Positions 34,870 through 42,674 of a stretch of 64,000 bases of DNA are shown in pieces. The number at the start of each line of letters is the position of its first letter. Within the stretch, counting starts at the first letter, position 1. The notes beneath the pieces were generated by a model that was given only the letters and a program-made list of their open reading frames with translations, did no database searches and was not told the DNA's origin. The position numbers and the translations under genes are program-made. The stretch comes from Bacillota bacterium (lineage in GTDB: Bacteria; Bacillota; UBA4882; UBA8346): NCBI GenBank assembly GCA_023429995.1, contig JAEZCE010000090.1:24289-88288 (forward strand), written 5' to 3'.

Positions 34870-35426
34870 TGATTATCGATAATTATGATTCATTTACCTA
34901 TAATTTGGTGCAATATTTCGGTGAACTCCGGGCTGAAATCAAAGTCTTCCGGAATGATCAGGTTACACTTGATGAGTTAATCAGCCTCCATCCCGATCAG
35001 GTAGTAATTTCCCCCGGCCCCTGCACTCCCAAAGAAAGCGGGATTTCTCCCGGAGTGATCCGGCATTTTTCCGGCAAAGTTCCCTTGCTCGGCGTTTGCC
35101 TGGGCCATCAGTGTATCGGGGAAGTGTTCGGAGGAAAAGTCATCCGGGCGCCCTCTCCGGTGCACGGAAAGATTTCTGTCATCCGTCATACCGGACGGGG
35201 TATCTTTCAGGGAATACCGGAAATCTTTGAGGCGGTCCGTTATCATTCCCTGGTAGTCGAAAAAAAGTCGTTCCCATCCGAACTCGAAATCACGGCCACC
35301 ACCGACGACGGTTTGGTAATGGGACTCCAGCACTTGAAGGATCCGACCTACGGGGTTCAGTTTCATCCGGAATCGATTTTTACCGTAGTTGGAAAGAGCT
35401 TGCTGGAGAATTTTTTGAAAATATAG
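34863..35426 (+). CDS. trpG: Anthranilate synthase component II (glutamine amidotransferase)
   Basis: 187-aa class I glutamine amidotransferase that feeds ammonia to TrpE. The oxyanion motif SPGPCTP, nucleophile Cys in LGVCLGHQ and the His-Glu pair in VQFHPES form the catalytic triad. The length matches TrpG/PabA; whether it also serves folate synthesis is unknown. Its start overlaps the trpE part of the fusion gene, so expression is coupled. Confidence 0.95.
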   Translation: MLVIIDNYDSFTYNLVQYFGELRAEIKVFRNDQVTLDELISLHPDQVVISPGPCTPKESGISPGVIRHFSGKVPLLGVCLGHQCIGEVFGGKVIRAPSPVHGKISVIRHTGRGIFQGIPEIFEAVRYHSLVVEKKSFPSELEITATTDDGLVMGLQHLKDPTYGVQFHPESIFTVVGKSLLENFLKI

Positions 35427-35441
35427 AGGAGATGAGCGTAG

Positions 35442-36452
35442 ATGCTGAAGGACAGTTTAGCTAAGTTAATCCGTAAGGAAGACTTGACGGAAGCAGAGAT
35501 GGTTGAGGCTACCAATTTGATTATGGAAGGTCAGGCTTCCCAGGCCCAGATCGGTAGTTTTCTAACGGCCTTGCGGCTCAAGGGGGAGACCGTAACCGAG
35601 ATTGCCGGGGCGGCTAAGGTTATGCGGGAAAAAGCTTTAAAAGTCAAATATGAAGCGCCGGTTGTCATTGATACCTGCGGGACCGGCGGTGATGGTTCCA
35701 ATACTTTTAATATTTCAACAACTGCCGCTTTTATTGTCGCGGCTGCCGGTATTCCAGTCGCCAAGCACGGAAACCGGGCTATGTCCAGCCGTTGCGGCAG
35801 CGCCGATCTGTTGGAAGCGCTGGGAGTCAAAGTGGATTTACCTCCGGAGAGGGTGGAGAAATGTTTACAAGAAGCCGGCATCGGATTTCTTTTTGCGCCG
35901 GCCTTTCACTCCGCCATGAAACATGTGGTGGGACCCCGGCGTGAGCTCGGCTTTCGGACGATTTTTAATGTTTTAGGGCCCCTCACCAACCCTGCGGGAG
36001 CGAATTGCCAATTATTAGGAGTCTATGACTGTTCGCTTACCGGAATCATTGCGGAGGTGTTGCAAAAGTTAGGCGCCAAAAGGGCCATGGTGGTTCACGG
36101 AGGCGGGGGTCTGGATGAATTATCCCTGGAAGGAATCAATCAAGTCAGTTTCTTAAAAGATGGAATCATTGAAACTTTTTCATTCCGGGCTGAGGATGCG
36201 GGTTTGGAGCCCGCCTCCAACGCGCAATTAAGGGGAGAGACCCCCAGGGATAATGCTCTGGTTACGGAAGCCATATTAAGTGGCGCCGAACAAGGTCCCA
36301 GGCTTTCGGTTGTATTGCTGAATGCCGCCGCGGCGCTGATGGCGGCGGGGGTTGCCGTTGATTTTAAAGCGGGTATTGCCGCAGCCCGCCGGTTGATTGA
36401 TGAAGGACTCGCCTTTGAAAAGTTGCAACAATTACGAAGAATAGCGGTTTGA
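35442..36452 (+). CDS. trpD: Anthranilate phosphoribosyltransferase
   Basis: 336-aa enzyme that joins anthranilate to PRPP. The PRPP-binding CGTGGDGSNTFNIST (residues ~78-92), the KHGNRAMSSRCGSADLLEALG region and DE of GLDELS are all present. GAGGAG lies upstream of the ATG. It is separate from trpG, unlike the trpGD fusion of enterics. Confidence 0.96.
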   Translation: MLKDSLAKLIRKEDLTEAEMVEATNLIMEGQASQAQIGSFLTALRLKGETVTEIAGAAKVMREKALKVKYEAPVVIDTCGTGGDGSNTFNISTTAAFIVAAAGIPVAKHGNRAMSSRCGSADLLEALGVKVDLPPERVEKCLQEAGIGFLFAPAFHSAMKHVVGPRRELGFRTIFNVLGPLTNPAGANCQLLGVYDCSLTGIIAEVLQKLGAKRAMVVHGGGGLDELSLEGINQVSFLKDGIIETFSFRAEDAGLEPASNAQLRGETPRDNALVTEAILSGAEQGPRLSVVLLNAAAALMAAGVAVDFKAGIAAARRLIDEGLAFEKLQQLRRIAV

Positions 36453-36463
36453 TGAGGTAAACC

Positions 36464-37258
36464 ATGTTTTTAGATGAAATATTACGATCCAAGAAAAGCG
36501 AAATTGCCTTCCAAAAGGAGAAGCGCCCCTTTCGTGAGATCGAACGGGACCTTTACCGGTGTCCGCCGGTCCGGCCTTTTGAAAAAAGCTTGCGGGGAGA
36601 CGCCATCCGTTTAATTGCCGAAGTCAAAAAGGCGTCTCCCTCAAAGGGATTACTATGTCCCAACTTTAATCCGGCGGCGTTGGCCAAAAGCTACGAATCG
36701 GGAGGAGCCGCGGCGATATCGGTCCTCACCGATGAAAAGTTCTTTCAAGGGTCTTTGGAATATTTGAAACAAGTGAAAGAAGCCACTTTGGGCACTCCGG
36801 TTCTACGGAAAGATTTTATCCTGGATCCTTATCAACTGGCCCAGGCCAGACTGGCCGGAGCCGATGGGGTTCTGCTCATTGTGGCGGCCCTTGCCAAAGA
36901 GGAGTTTCATGTTCTGTTGCAAGAGGCTGTATCATTGGAATTAGCGCCGCTGGTGGAAGTTCATAACGAGAAAGAACTCGACATCGCTCTGGAAGCGGGG
37001 GCAAGGATTATCGGGATCAATAACCGCGATTTAACAACTTTTGAGGTTGCTTTGGGTACGACTTACCGGCTGCTGGAGGCCATCCCCGGCTCCTGCAGGC
37101 ACGCCATCACGATAGTATCGGAAAGCGGCATTAAAAATCGCCGCGACATCGAAGAACTTGCCGCAGCAGGTGTTGATGCCGTTTTAATCGGCGAGTCGCT
37201 GGTGAGGGCGGAAAATCCGGAGCGGAAAATTCATGAGTTGTTGGGGGTTGGCGGATGA
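36464..37258 (+). CDS. trpC: Indole-3-glycerol phosphate synthase
   Basis: 264-aa TIM-barrel enzyme of the fourth step of tryptophan synthesis. Catalytic Glu and Lys residues are in LIAEVKKASPSKG and LRKDFI; phosphate-binding elements are in SESGI and IGESLV. It stands as a single-function protein, and its stop overlaps trpF by 4 bp (ATGA). Confidence 0.96.
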   Translation: MFLDEILRSKKSEIAFQKEKRPFREIERDLYRCPPVRPFEKSLRGDAIRLIAEVKKASPSKGLLCPNFNPAALAKSYESGGAAAISVLTDEKFFQGSLEYLKQVKEATLGTPVLRKDFILDPYQLAQARLAGADGVLLIVAALAKEEFHVLLQEAVSLELAPLVEVHNEKELDIALEAGARIIGINNRDLTTFEVALGTTYRLLEAIPGSCRHAITIVSESGIKNRRDIEELAAAGVDAVLIGESLVRAENPERKIHELLGVGG

Positions 37259-37890
37259 TTCCGGTGAAAATATGCGGGATTACCCGCCTGGAAGATGCCT
37301 TGGCCTGTGTTCATCAGGGCGCATCGGCTCTGGGATTCGTATTTGCGCCGTCGAAGCGTCGGATAACGGTAGCCGAAGCCTATGAGATATCCCGGAAAAT
37401 ACCGCCGTTTATCACCAAAGTGGGGGTTTTTGTAAACGAAGACGCCTCAGCGATTCGTGAAATTTTAAAAGATTGCCGGCTTGATTTGGCCCAATTGCAC
37501 GGAACCGAATCGCAGACGATTACGGAAATCTTACCGGGACGTGTGATTAAGGCATTTAAGGCGGGTTTGGACCAACCGGATCCGGCTTGGCGGGGTCTGC
37601 CCATCCGGGCCATTTTAATTGACGCCTTTTGCGCCGGTTCCGAAGGGGGGACCGGAAAAACTTTCGATTGGAATTTGTTTGAAGGATTCCGGAGTTTGGG
37701 TTATCCGATGATTCTGGCCGGCGGCTTGCATCCGGGGAATATTCAAACCGCGATCGAAACCGCCCAACCCGATGCCGTCGATTTATCAAGCGGCGTAGAG
37801 TTGGAACCGGGGATTAAAGATCACCGAAAAATCGGGGAATTGATGAACAATGTCCGGAAAATCAATCAAACTTGGGGAGGCGTCCCATGA
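37255..37890 (+). CDS. trpF: Phosphoribosylanthranilate isomerase
   Basis: 211-aa TIM-barrel isomerase. Catalytic Cys in VKICGITR at the N-terminus and Asp in ILIDAF are visible, as is the phosphate-binding LAGGLHPGN and VDLSSGVE. Overlaps trpC at its start and the acetyltransferase gene at its end (ATGA), so the three are translationally linked. Confidence 0.95.
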   Translation: MIPVKICGITRLEDALACVHQGASALGFVFAPSKRRITVAEAYEISRKIPPFITKVGVFVNEDASAIREILKDCRLDLAQLHGTESQTITEILPGRVIKAFKAGLDQPDPAWRGLPIRAILIDAFCAGSEGGTGKTFDWNLFEGFRSLGYPMILAGGLHPGNIQTAIETAQPDAVDLSSGVELEPGIKDHRKIGELMNNVRKINQTWGGVP

Positions 37891-38369
37891 CGATAACCGT
37901 CGCTCATCGGAAAGACGCCGGAGAGATCCTTGCCTTACAAAAATTAGCTTTTGTGAGTGAAGCCGTCACTTCTCAAAATTTTAATATTCCACCATTATTA
38001 CAAACGTTGGAAGAGATGGTCAATGATTTTGAGGAATACATTTTTTTGAAAATGGTGGAAAACGGTAAAATCATCGGATCCGTGAAAGCTTTGGTCAAAG
38101 AAAAGACTTGTTATATCGGCCGGTTGATTGTTCACCCCGATTATCAAAACCAAGGATTCGGGACTTGCTTAATGAAGAAAATCGAATCTATGTTTGTCGG
38201 TTGTTCAAGATTTGAGCTTTATACCGGTGAAAAGAGCGTTCAAAATATTCGTTTTTATCAAAATTTGGGATACCGGATTTTCAAAGTCCAAAAAATCTCG
38301 GAGCAATTAAGTCTCTTATATTTGGAGAAAATTATCCACCCTTTGAAGATGTATGAATTGAGAATATGA
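37887..38369 (+). CDS. GNAT acetyltransferase inserted in the trp operon
   Basis: 160-aa GNAT N-acetyltransferase. The acetyl-CoA motif A reads IGRLIVHPDYQNQGFGTCLM (residues ~77-96), followed by YTGEKSVQNIRFYQNLGY, typical of the family. The acceptor is unknown. GGGAGG six bases before ATG 37887, which overlaps the trpF stop, supports that start rather than TTG 37872. Its place between trpF and trpB, with 4-bp and 17-bp junctions, means it is coexpressed with tryptophan synthesis, but it is not a known member of the pathway. Confidence 0.88.
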   Translation: MTITVAHRKDAGEILALQKLAFVSEAVTSQNFNIPPLLQTLEEMVNDFEEYIFLKMVENGKIIGSVKALVKEKTCYIGRLIVHPDYQNQGFGTCLMKKIESMFVGCSRFELYTGEKSVQNIRFYQNLGYRIFKVQKISEQLSLLYLEKIIHPLKMYELRI

Positions 38370-38386
38370 GACAGGAGTGAAATCAA

Positions 38387-39577
38387 GTGAATACTAAACG
38401 ACAGGAATGGTACTTCGGATCTTATGGCGGCCGGTATGTACCGGAAACATTAATGGCAGCTCTCGACGAACTTGACGCCGCCTATCGAAAATACGCCCAA
38501 GAACCGGATTTTATCGCTGAATTGGAGGATTTATACCATCATTATTCGGGACGGCCGACTCCGTTATACTATGCCTCTCGTTTCAGCCGGGAACTTGGCG
38601 GGGGTAAAGTGTACATGAAACGGGAGGACTTGAACCACACCGGGGCTCACAAAATCAACAACACGTTAGGCCAGATTTTAATGGCCAAGCGCATGGGCAA
38701 AAAAAGGATTATCGCTGAAACCGGCGCCGGGCAGCATGGGGTGGCCACCGCAACCGTGGCGGCGAAGTTTGGAATGGAATGTGTGGTCTTTATGGGGGAA
38801 GTGGATATTGCCCGCCAATCTTTGAATGTTTTCCGGATGAAGCTATTGGGGGCCGAGGTCAGGCCGGTTTCTTCCGGCAACCGTACTTTAAAGGACGCCA
38901 TGAATGAAGCCTTACGGGATTGGGTCGCCAATGTCGACGATACGTTCTATATTCTCGGCACAGTGGGAGGGCCCCATCCATACCCGGGTATGGTCCGGGA
39001 TTTTCAATCGGTCATCGGCAGAGAGACCAAAAAACAAATCCTGGAGGCCGAAGGGAAATTGCCTGATTGTATCGTGGCTTGTGTAGGCGGAGGCAGCAAC
39101 TCCATGGGAATTTTTCATGAGTTCATTCCCGAGACTTCGGTCCGGCTCATTGGAGTCGAAGCCGCCGGCAAAGGAATTGAAACCGGGGAACATGCGGCAA
39201 GTCTGGGACATGGAAAACCTGGGGTCTTGCATGGCGCTTTAAGCTATTTGCTTTCCGATCCCGACGGCCAGGTAATAGAGGCTTATTCGATCTCGGCGGG
39301 GCTGGATTATCCCGGTGTCGGTCCGGAACACAGTTTTCTCAGAGACAGCGGCCGCGCGGTTTACCATTCCATTACCGATGAAGAAGCTTTAAAAGGGTTC
39401 GAATATCTTACCAAAACCGAAGGGATTATTCCGGCTTTGGAGAGTTCCCACGCAGTCGCCGAGGGGATGAAGATCGCGCCGACATTGAAGGGCGATCAGA
39501 TTTTGATCATTAACCTTTCCGGCCGCGGGGATAAGGATATTTATACGGTGGCCAATGTGATGGGGGTGAAATTATGA
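38387..39577 (+). CDS. trpB: Tryptophan synthase beta chain
   Basis: 396-aa PLP enzyme that joins indole and serine. PLP-binding K89 in HTGAHKINN, the phosphate-binding GGGSN and E in ETGAGQHG are present; this is the TrpB1 type that partners TrpA. AGGAG precedes the GTG start. trpA overlaps the stop by 4 bp. Confidence 0.97.
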   Translation: MNTKRQEWYFGSYGGRYVPETLMAALDELDAAYRKYAQEPDFIAELEDLYHHYSGRPTPLYYASRFSRELGGGKVYMKREDLNHTGAHKINNTLGQILMAKRMGKKRIIAETGAGQHGVATATVAAKFGMECVVFMGEVDIARQSLNVFRMKLLGAEVRPVSSGNRTLKDAMNEALRDWVANVDDTFYILGTVGGPHPYPGMVRDFQSVIGRETKKQILEAEGKLPDCIVACVGGGSNSMGIFHEFIPETSVRLIGVEAAGKGIETGEHAASLGHGKPGVLHGALSYLLSDPDGQVIEAYSISAGLDYPGVGPEHSFLRDSGRAVYHSITDEEALKGFEYLTKTEGIIPALESSHAVAEGMKIAPTLKGDQILIINLSGRGDKDIYTVANVMGVKL

Positions 39578-40353
39578 CCAGGATAGCCCAAAAATTTGCA
39601 GAGCTGCGCCAAGGGAAGAAAAAGGCTTTTATTCCTTATATTATGGCCGGGGATCCCAATTTAGAAAAAACCGTGGAATTGATTCAACGATTGTCCGAAA
39701 AAGGAGCCGATTTGATCGAAGTCGGGGTGCCTTTCTCCGATCCGGTGGCCGATGGCCCGGTGATTCAGCAAGCGGGTGTTCGAGCCTTAGAAAGTGGTTG
39801 TACGTTTGAAAAAATATTGGATAGCATTGGGAAAGTAACACCCAAAGTTCCCACGCCCTTAATTTTGATGATGTATTATAACATGATCTTTCAGCGGGGA
39901 TTTCAAAATTTCTTTGAAGCCATCCATCAAGCGGGGTGCGCCGGGTTAATCGTTCCGGATTTACCCCCGGATGAAGCCGGAGAAATCTCCGGGCTAGCCG
40001 CGAAATTCGATATTGGATTGAATTTCCTGGTGGCGCCTACCAGCAATGAGGAGCGGATCCGTCTGGCCGCGGAATCTTCCACCGGTTTTTTATATGCCGT
40101 TTCCTTAAAAGGAGTTACCGGAATCCGCAGCACTCTGCCTCCGGAGTTACCGCAGTTTATTCGGAAAATCAAATCCCTTACCGATAAACCGGTAGCGGTC
40201 GGATTCGGGATCGCCACCCCCGAGCAGGCCCAAATGGTCGCCGGTCTTGCGGACGGAGTTATTGTTGGAAGCGCCATCGTAAAAGCAGCGGTTGGCGATG
40301 GAAATTTACACGAGGTACAACAGTTGGCGGCTAGATTAAGAGCTGCAATATGA
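39574..40353 (+). CDS. trpA: Tryptophan synthase alpha chain
   Basis: 259-aa TIM-barrel subunit that cleaves indole-3-glycerol phosphate. Catalytic Glu in LIEVGVPFSDPVADGP and Asp in VPDLPPDEA are present. Last gene of the operon. No classical terminator lies directly after it, but the inverted-repeat element at 40395-40517 ends in a complementary stem with a T-run and might serve as one. Confidence 0.96.
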   Translation: MTRIAQKFAELRQGKKKAFIPYIMAGDPNLEKTVELIQRLSEKGADLIEVGVPFSDPVADGPVIQQAGVRALESGCTFEKILDSIGKVTPKVPTPLILMMYYNMIFQRGFQNFFEAIHQAGCAGLIVPDLPPDEAGEISGLAAKFDIGLNFLVAPTSNEERIRLAAESSTGFLYAVSLKGVTGIRSTLPPELPQFIRKIKSLTDKPVAVGFGIATPEQAQMVAGLADGVIVGSAIVKAAVGDGNLHEVQQLAARLRAAI

Positions 40354-40394
40354 GGTAAAGGTCCCTTACGGAAATGAAGATCGGAAGTTAAATG

Positions 40395-40517
40395 AGGGGC
40401 TGTTGCAAAATATGATTTATCGATAGAGAAATACAATATATCTAAAGCTTTGCCAATTATTTATGGGATATATTGTATTTCTCATTGATTTTAATCAATC
40501 ACTTTTGCGACAGCCTC
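40395..40517. mobile_element. Small TIR element, family 1, copy 2 (MITE-like)
   Basis: Ends GGCTGTTGCAAAA (40398-40410) and TTTTGCGACAGCC (40503-40515) are inverted copies with one mismatch. Inside, GAGAAATACAATATATC (40426-40442) is perfectly complementary to GATATATTGTATTTCTC (40467-40483). Read on the other strand it aligns with the ends of the element at 15753-15869. The right end is followed by TTTTT, so the transcribed element could form a terminator-like stem after trpA. The rest of 40354-40660 holds only the promoter listed next. Confidence 0.7.
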
Positions 40518-40558
40518 TTTTTGGTGTTGTTTAAAAAAATCCCCCTCAAGGATATTGA

Positions 40559-40587
40559 TTGACAGGGATAGGGATCAAACATATAAT
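40559..40587 (+). promoter_or_regulatory. Consensus sigma-A promoter for the DUF6323/DUF6179 pair
   Basis: TTGACA, 17 bp, TATAAT, all perfect, 74 bp before the first start codon. Confidence 0.88.
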
Positions 40588-40660
40588 ATTACTACAAATA
40601 AATTTTTAATATACCATATTTAACATTGATTGTCAATTGAAAAATATAGGAGTTGAAACC

Positions 40661-41128
40661 ATGGCCTTACCATTTGTTTTAGATTATATCGGCAGGGCGC
40701 CGGAACATGTCCAGTTACAGCAAATACTTCAGATGAACGATGAATCTGAAAAATATGGATTAACCTTAACAACGCAAGAAGCCCAAGAAATTATCGAAGC
40801 CCGGAGTCTCGCCCTTCAAAACTACGGCCGGGTGGAACTTGATTTGGATGCGGTTTGCAAATTAATCACCGCTTTTTGCAGCTCGCCTTTGATTAGTCAA
40901 GAAGACTATGCCTTTACTCTTCGAGATCTTCTGGAATTGTTTTACTATTTGAAAAATGAAACGGATGACCAAATTGGAGATGCCGAATTGATCAAAAAAA
41001 TGAAAAACTATTTGCTCAATATTTGTGGCGGTTCATTGAAAATGTTTAAAGGAGCGGGAATTGAAAATCTTGTGAAAGATTTGAAGCAAAAGAAGATGCA
41101 AGAAGATTTAATGAAAGGAGCTGTCTGA
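40661..41128 (+). CDS. Conserved protein, probably DUF6323 family
   Basis: 155-aa soluble, mostly helical protein without signal peptide. It resembles the DUF6323 family, which I recall as a neighbour of DUF6179 genes in clostridia; this assignment is from memory of the pair, not from a search. No catalytic motif is evident. AGGAG precedes ATG 40661; the frame opens earlier at 40637. The next gene begins 2 bp after the stop, so the two products are made together. Confidence 0.65.
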   Translation: MALPFVLDYIGRAPEHVQLQQILQMNDESEKYGLTLTTQEAQEIIEARSLALQNYGRVELDLDAVCKLITAFCSSPLISQEDYAFTLRDLLELFYYLKNETDDQIGDAELIKKMKNYLLNICGGSLKMFKGAGIENLVKDLKQKKMQEDLMKGAV

Positions 41129-41130
41129 TA

Positions 41131-42546
41131 TTGGGAAATTTAACCGCGCTAAGCCAAGCGTCACTCCGCCGTGAAAACTTAAATCAATATCGCTATACAC
41201 TTTCTTTACTTCAGGAAGGAGTCCGGATTGGGGTTTTGGATGAGCCAATGATCCAGCACATCCAAATTGAAATTGCTTCCATCTTAAAAGATTTAATCCG
41301 GCGTTATACCAAAGGGGAAAGCAGCTCCGTCAGGACCGAAACCGCGGAAAAACTGATGAATTCTGTTTTTTATACCCTTGATGCCTACATGACAAGTTTT
41401 AACGATCCGGAGCAGGCTCTCGCTTGCCTGAAAACTGAAAGTATCCTCAAAATATATGAAAAGGGAATTCGACTGCTCACTTTATGTATGGCGGATGCTA
41501 AAATGCTTTACCGGGAAGTCAAGCGGAAAAAGCTTGATGTTCCGTTTGAGATTTATAATACTTCCATCGATGAAGCTTTACCCGGCTTTTTTAAAGATTA
41601 CGGGATCATCTTTGAAGCCCATGATACAGCATGTGTCCTGGATTATCCATTGGTGTTTGACGATATGAACCGGCAAGGCGTTTATTATATACGGAATTAT
41701 CTTGCAAATTTATTAACCGAGACTGAGTTTTGTCGCCTTTTTCATAAGGAAGATATCTTGAAGCTGTTTGTCAATTACGGGCGCCTTTATCGCATCGATT
41801 TTCACAAAACGCCCCTCAATATTTTTGAAGTCATCATCAATAATATAGTATTTTCCGTTCTAGCGGGAAATCACGGCAGCCGGCTGGATATTTCCTTATC
41901 TGAAGCCGAATTGCTACGGAGCCGGTTGGGGAAGGAAAAACCTGCGGAACTGAGTTCACAGGTTGATGAAGCTTTCGCCAAGATTATGGCGGACCTCCAA
42001 ATCAATGGAATCAAGCTGCGAAATTATCTTGCTCGCTATCAGCGATTGTTTTATCCGCGTTTATTAAATGCCGTTAAAAACGACAGCTTACTCCATATGA
42101 TTGTAACCAAGAGCGAACAAGAATCCGAAACCGGCGGCATCGCTTTTCAGACCGGAAGTAAAATGGATGAATTAAGCTTTGAAATTTTAATCCAACACCT
42201 CATGGCGATGTCGGATATTGGGGAAAAAATCGATCAGATCGTTTCCAATGTTCACTCCGTGGAAGATTTTATGGATTTGTTTCAAGCGGATTGCCTCTAT
42301 GGTGATGAATTTGGACAATTATTTAACGTTTTGGGCGATGTCGAACTCGCTGTTTTGGGAAAAGCGGTGTTTTTTGATGAACTCCGTGACGAACACCTGG
42401 ACTTGTCTTCATCATCGAGAAATAAAAAGCAAATTGACAAGGAATGGCAATCGCAATATTGCCGCTTTATTCAAAATCTAAATCAAGACCGGATAAAAAT
42501 GATCGAAGGATTGCTCATCCGGTTCAGTCATGAAACAGAATGGTAA
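41131..42546 (+). CDS. Conserved protein, probably DUF6179 family
   Basis: 471-aa soluble helical protein with no membrane segment or recognised motif. It probably belongs to DUF6179, the usual partner of DUF6323. A notable internal block is YNTSIDEALPGFFKDYGIIF followed by the dipeptide EAHDT and then LDYPL. The TTG start has AAAGGAG nine bases upstream. Two-gene operon with the preceding gene under a consensus promoter, which suggests a vegetative, well-expressed function of unknown type. Confidence 0.65.
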   Translation: MGNLTALSQASLRRENLNQYRYTLSLLQEGVRIGVLDEPMIQHIQIEIASILKDLIRRYTKGESSSVRTETAEKLMNSVFYTLDAYMTSFNDPEQALACLKTESILKIYEKGIRLLTLCMADAKMLYREVKRKKLDVPFEIYNTSIDEALPGFFKDYGIIFEAHDTACVLDYPLVFDDMNRQGVYYIRNYLANLLTETEFCRLFHKEDILKLFVNYGRLYRIDFHKTPLNIFEVIINNIVFSVLAGNHGSRLDISLSEAELLRSRLGKEKPAELSSQVDEAFAKIMADLQINGIKLRNYLARYQRLFYPRLLNAVKNDSLLHMIVTKSEQESETGGIAFQTGSKMDELSFEILIQHLMAMSDIGEKIDQIVSNVHSVEDFMDLFQADCLYGDEFGQLFNVLGDVELAVLGKAVFFDELRDEHLDLSSSSRNKKQIDKEWQSQYCRFIQNLNQDRIKMIEGLLIRFSHETEW

Positions 42547-42674
42547 AATACCAGTACCGGATGACTATCATCGGATGGACGCAGGTACAAATCATTCCAA
42601 ACCGAATCATTTCGAATGGAATGGCTCGATGATGGTATAGCCGATCCATTAAGCAACCAAAGAGGATATCAATC

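Noticed and set aside
42547..42674. Hairpin CATTCCA/TGGAATG before the NAGPA gene as a c-di-GMP riboswitch
   Set aside because: The conserved riboswitch core is absent; it is a simple hairpin of unknown role.
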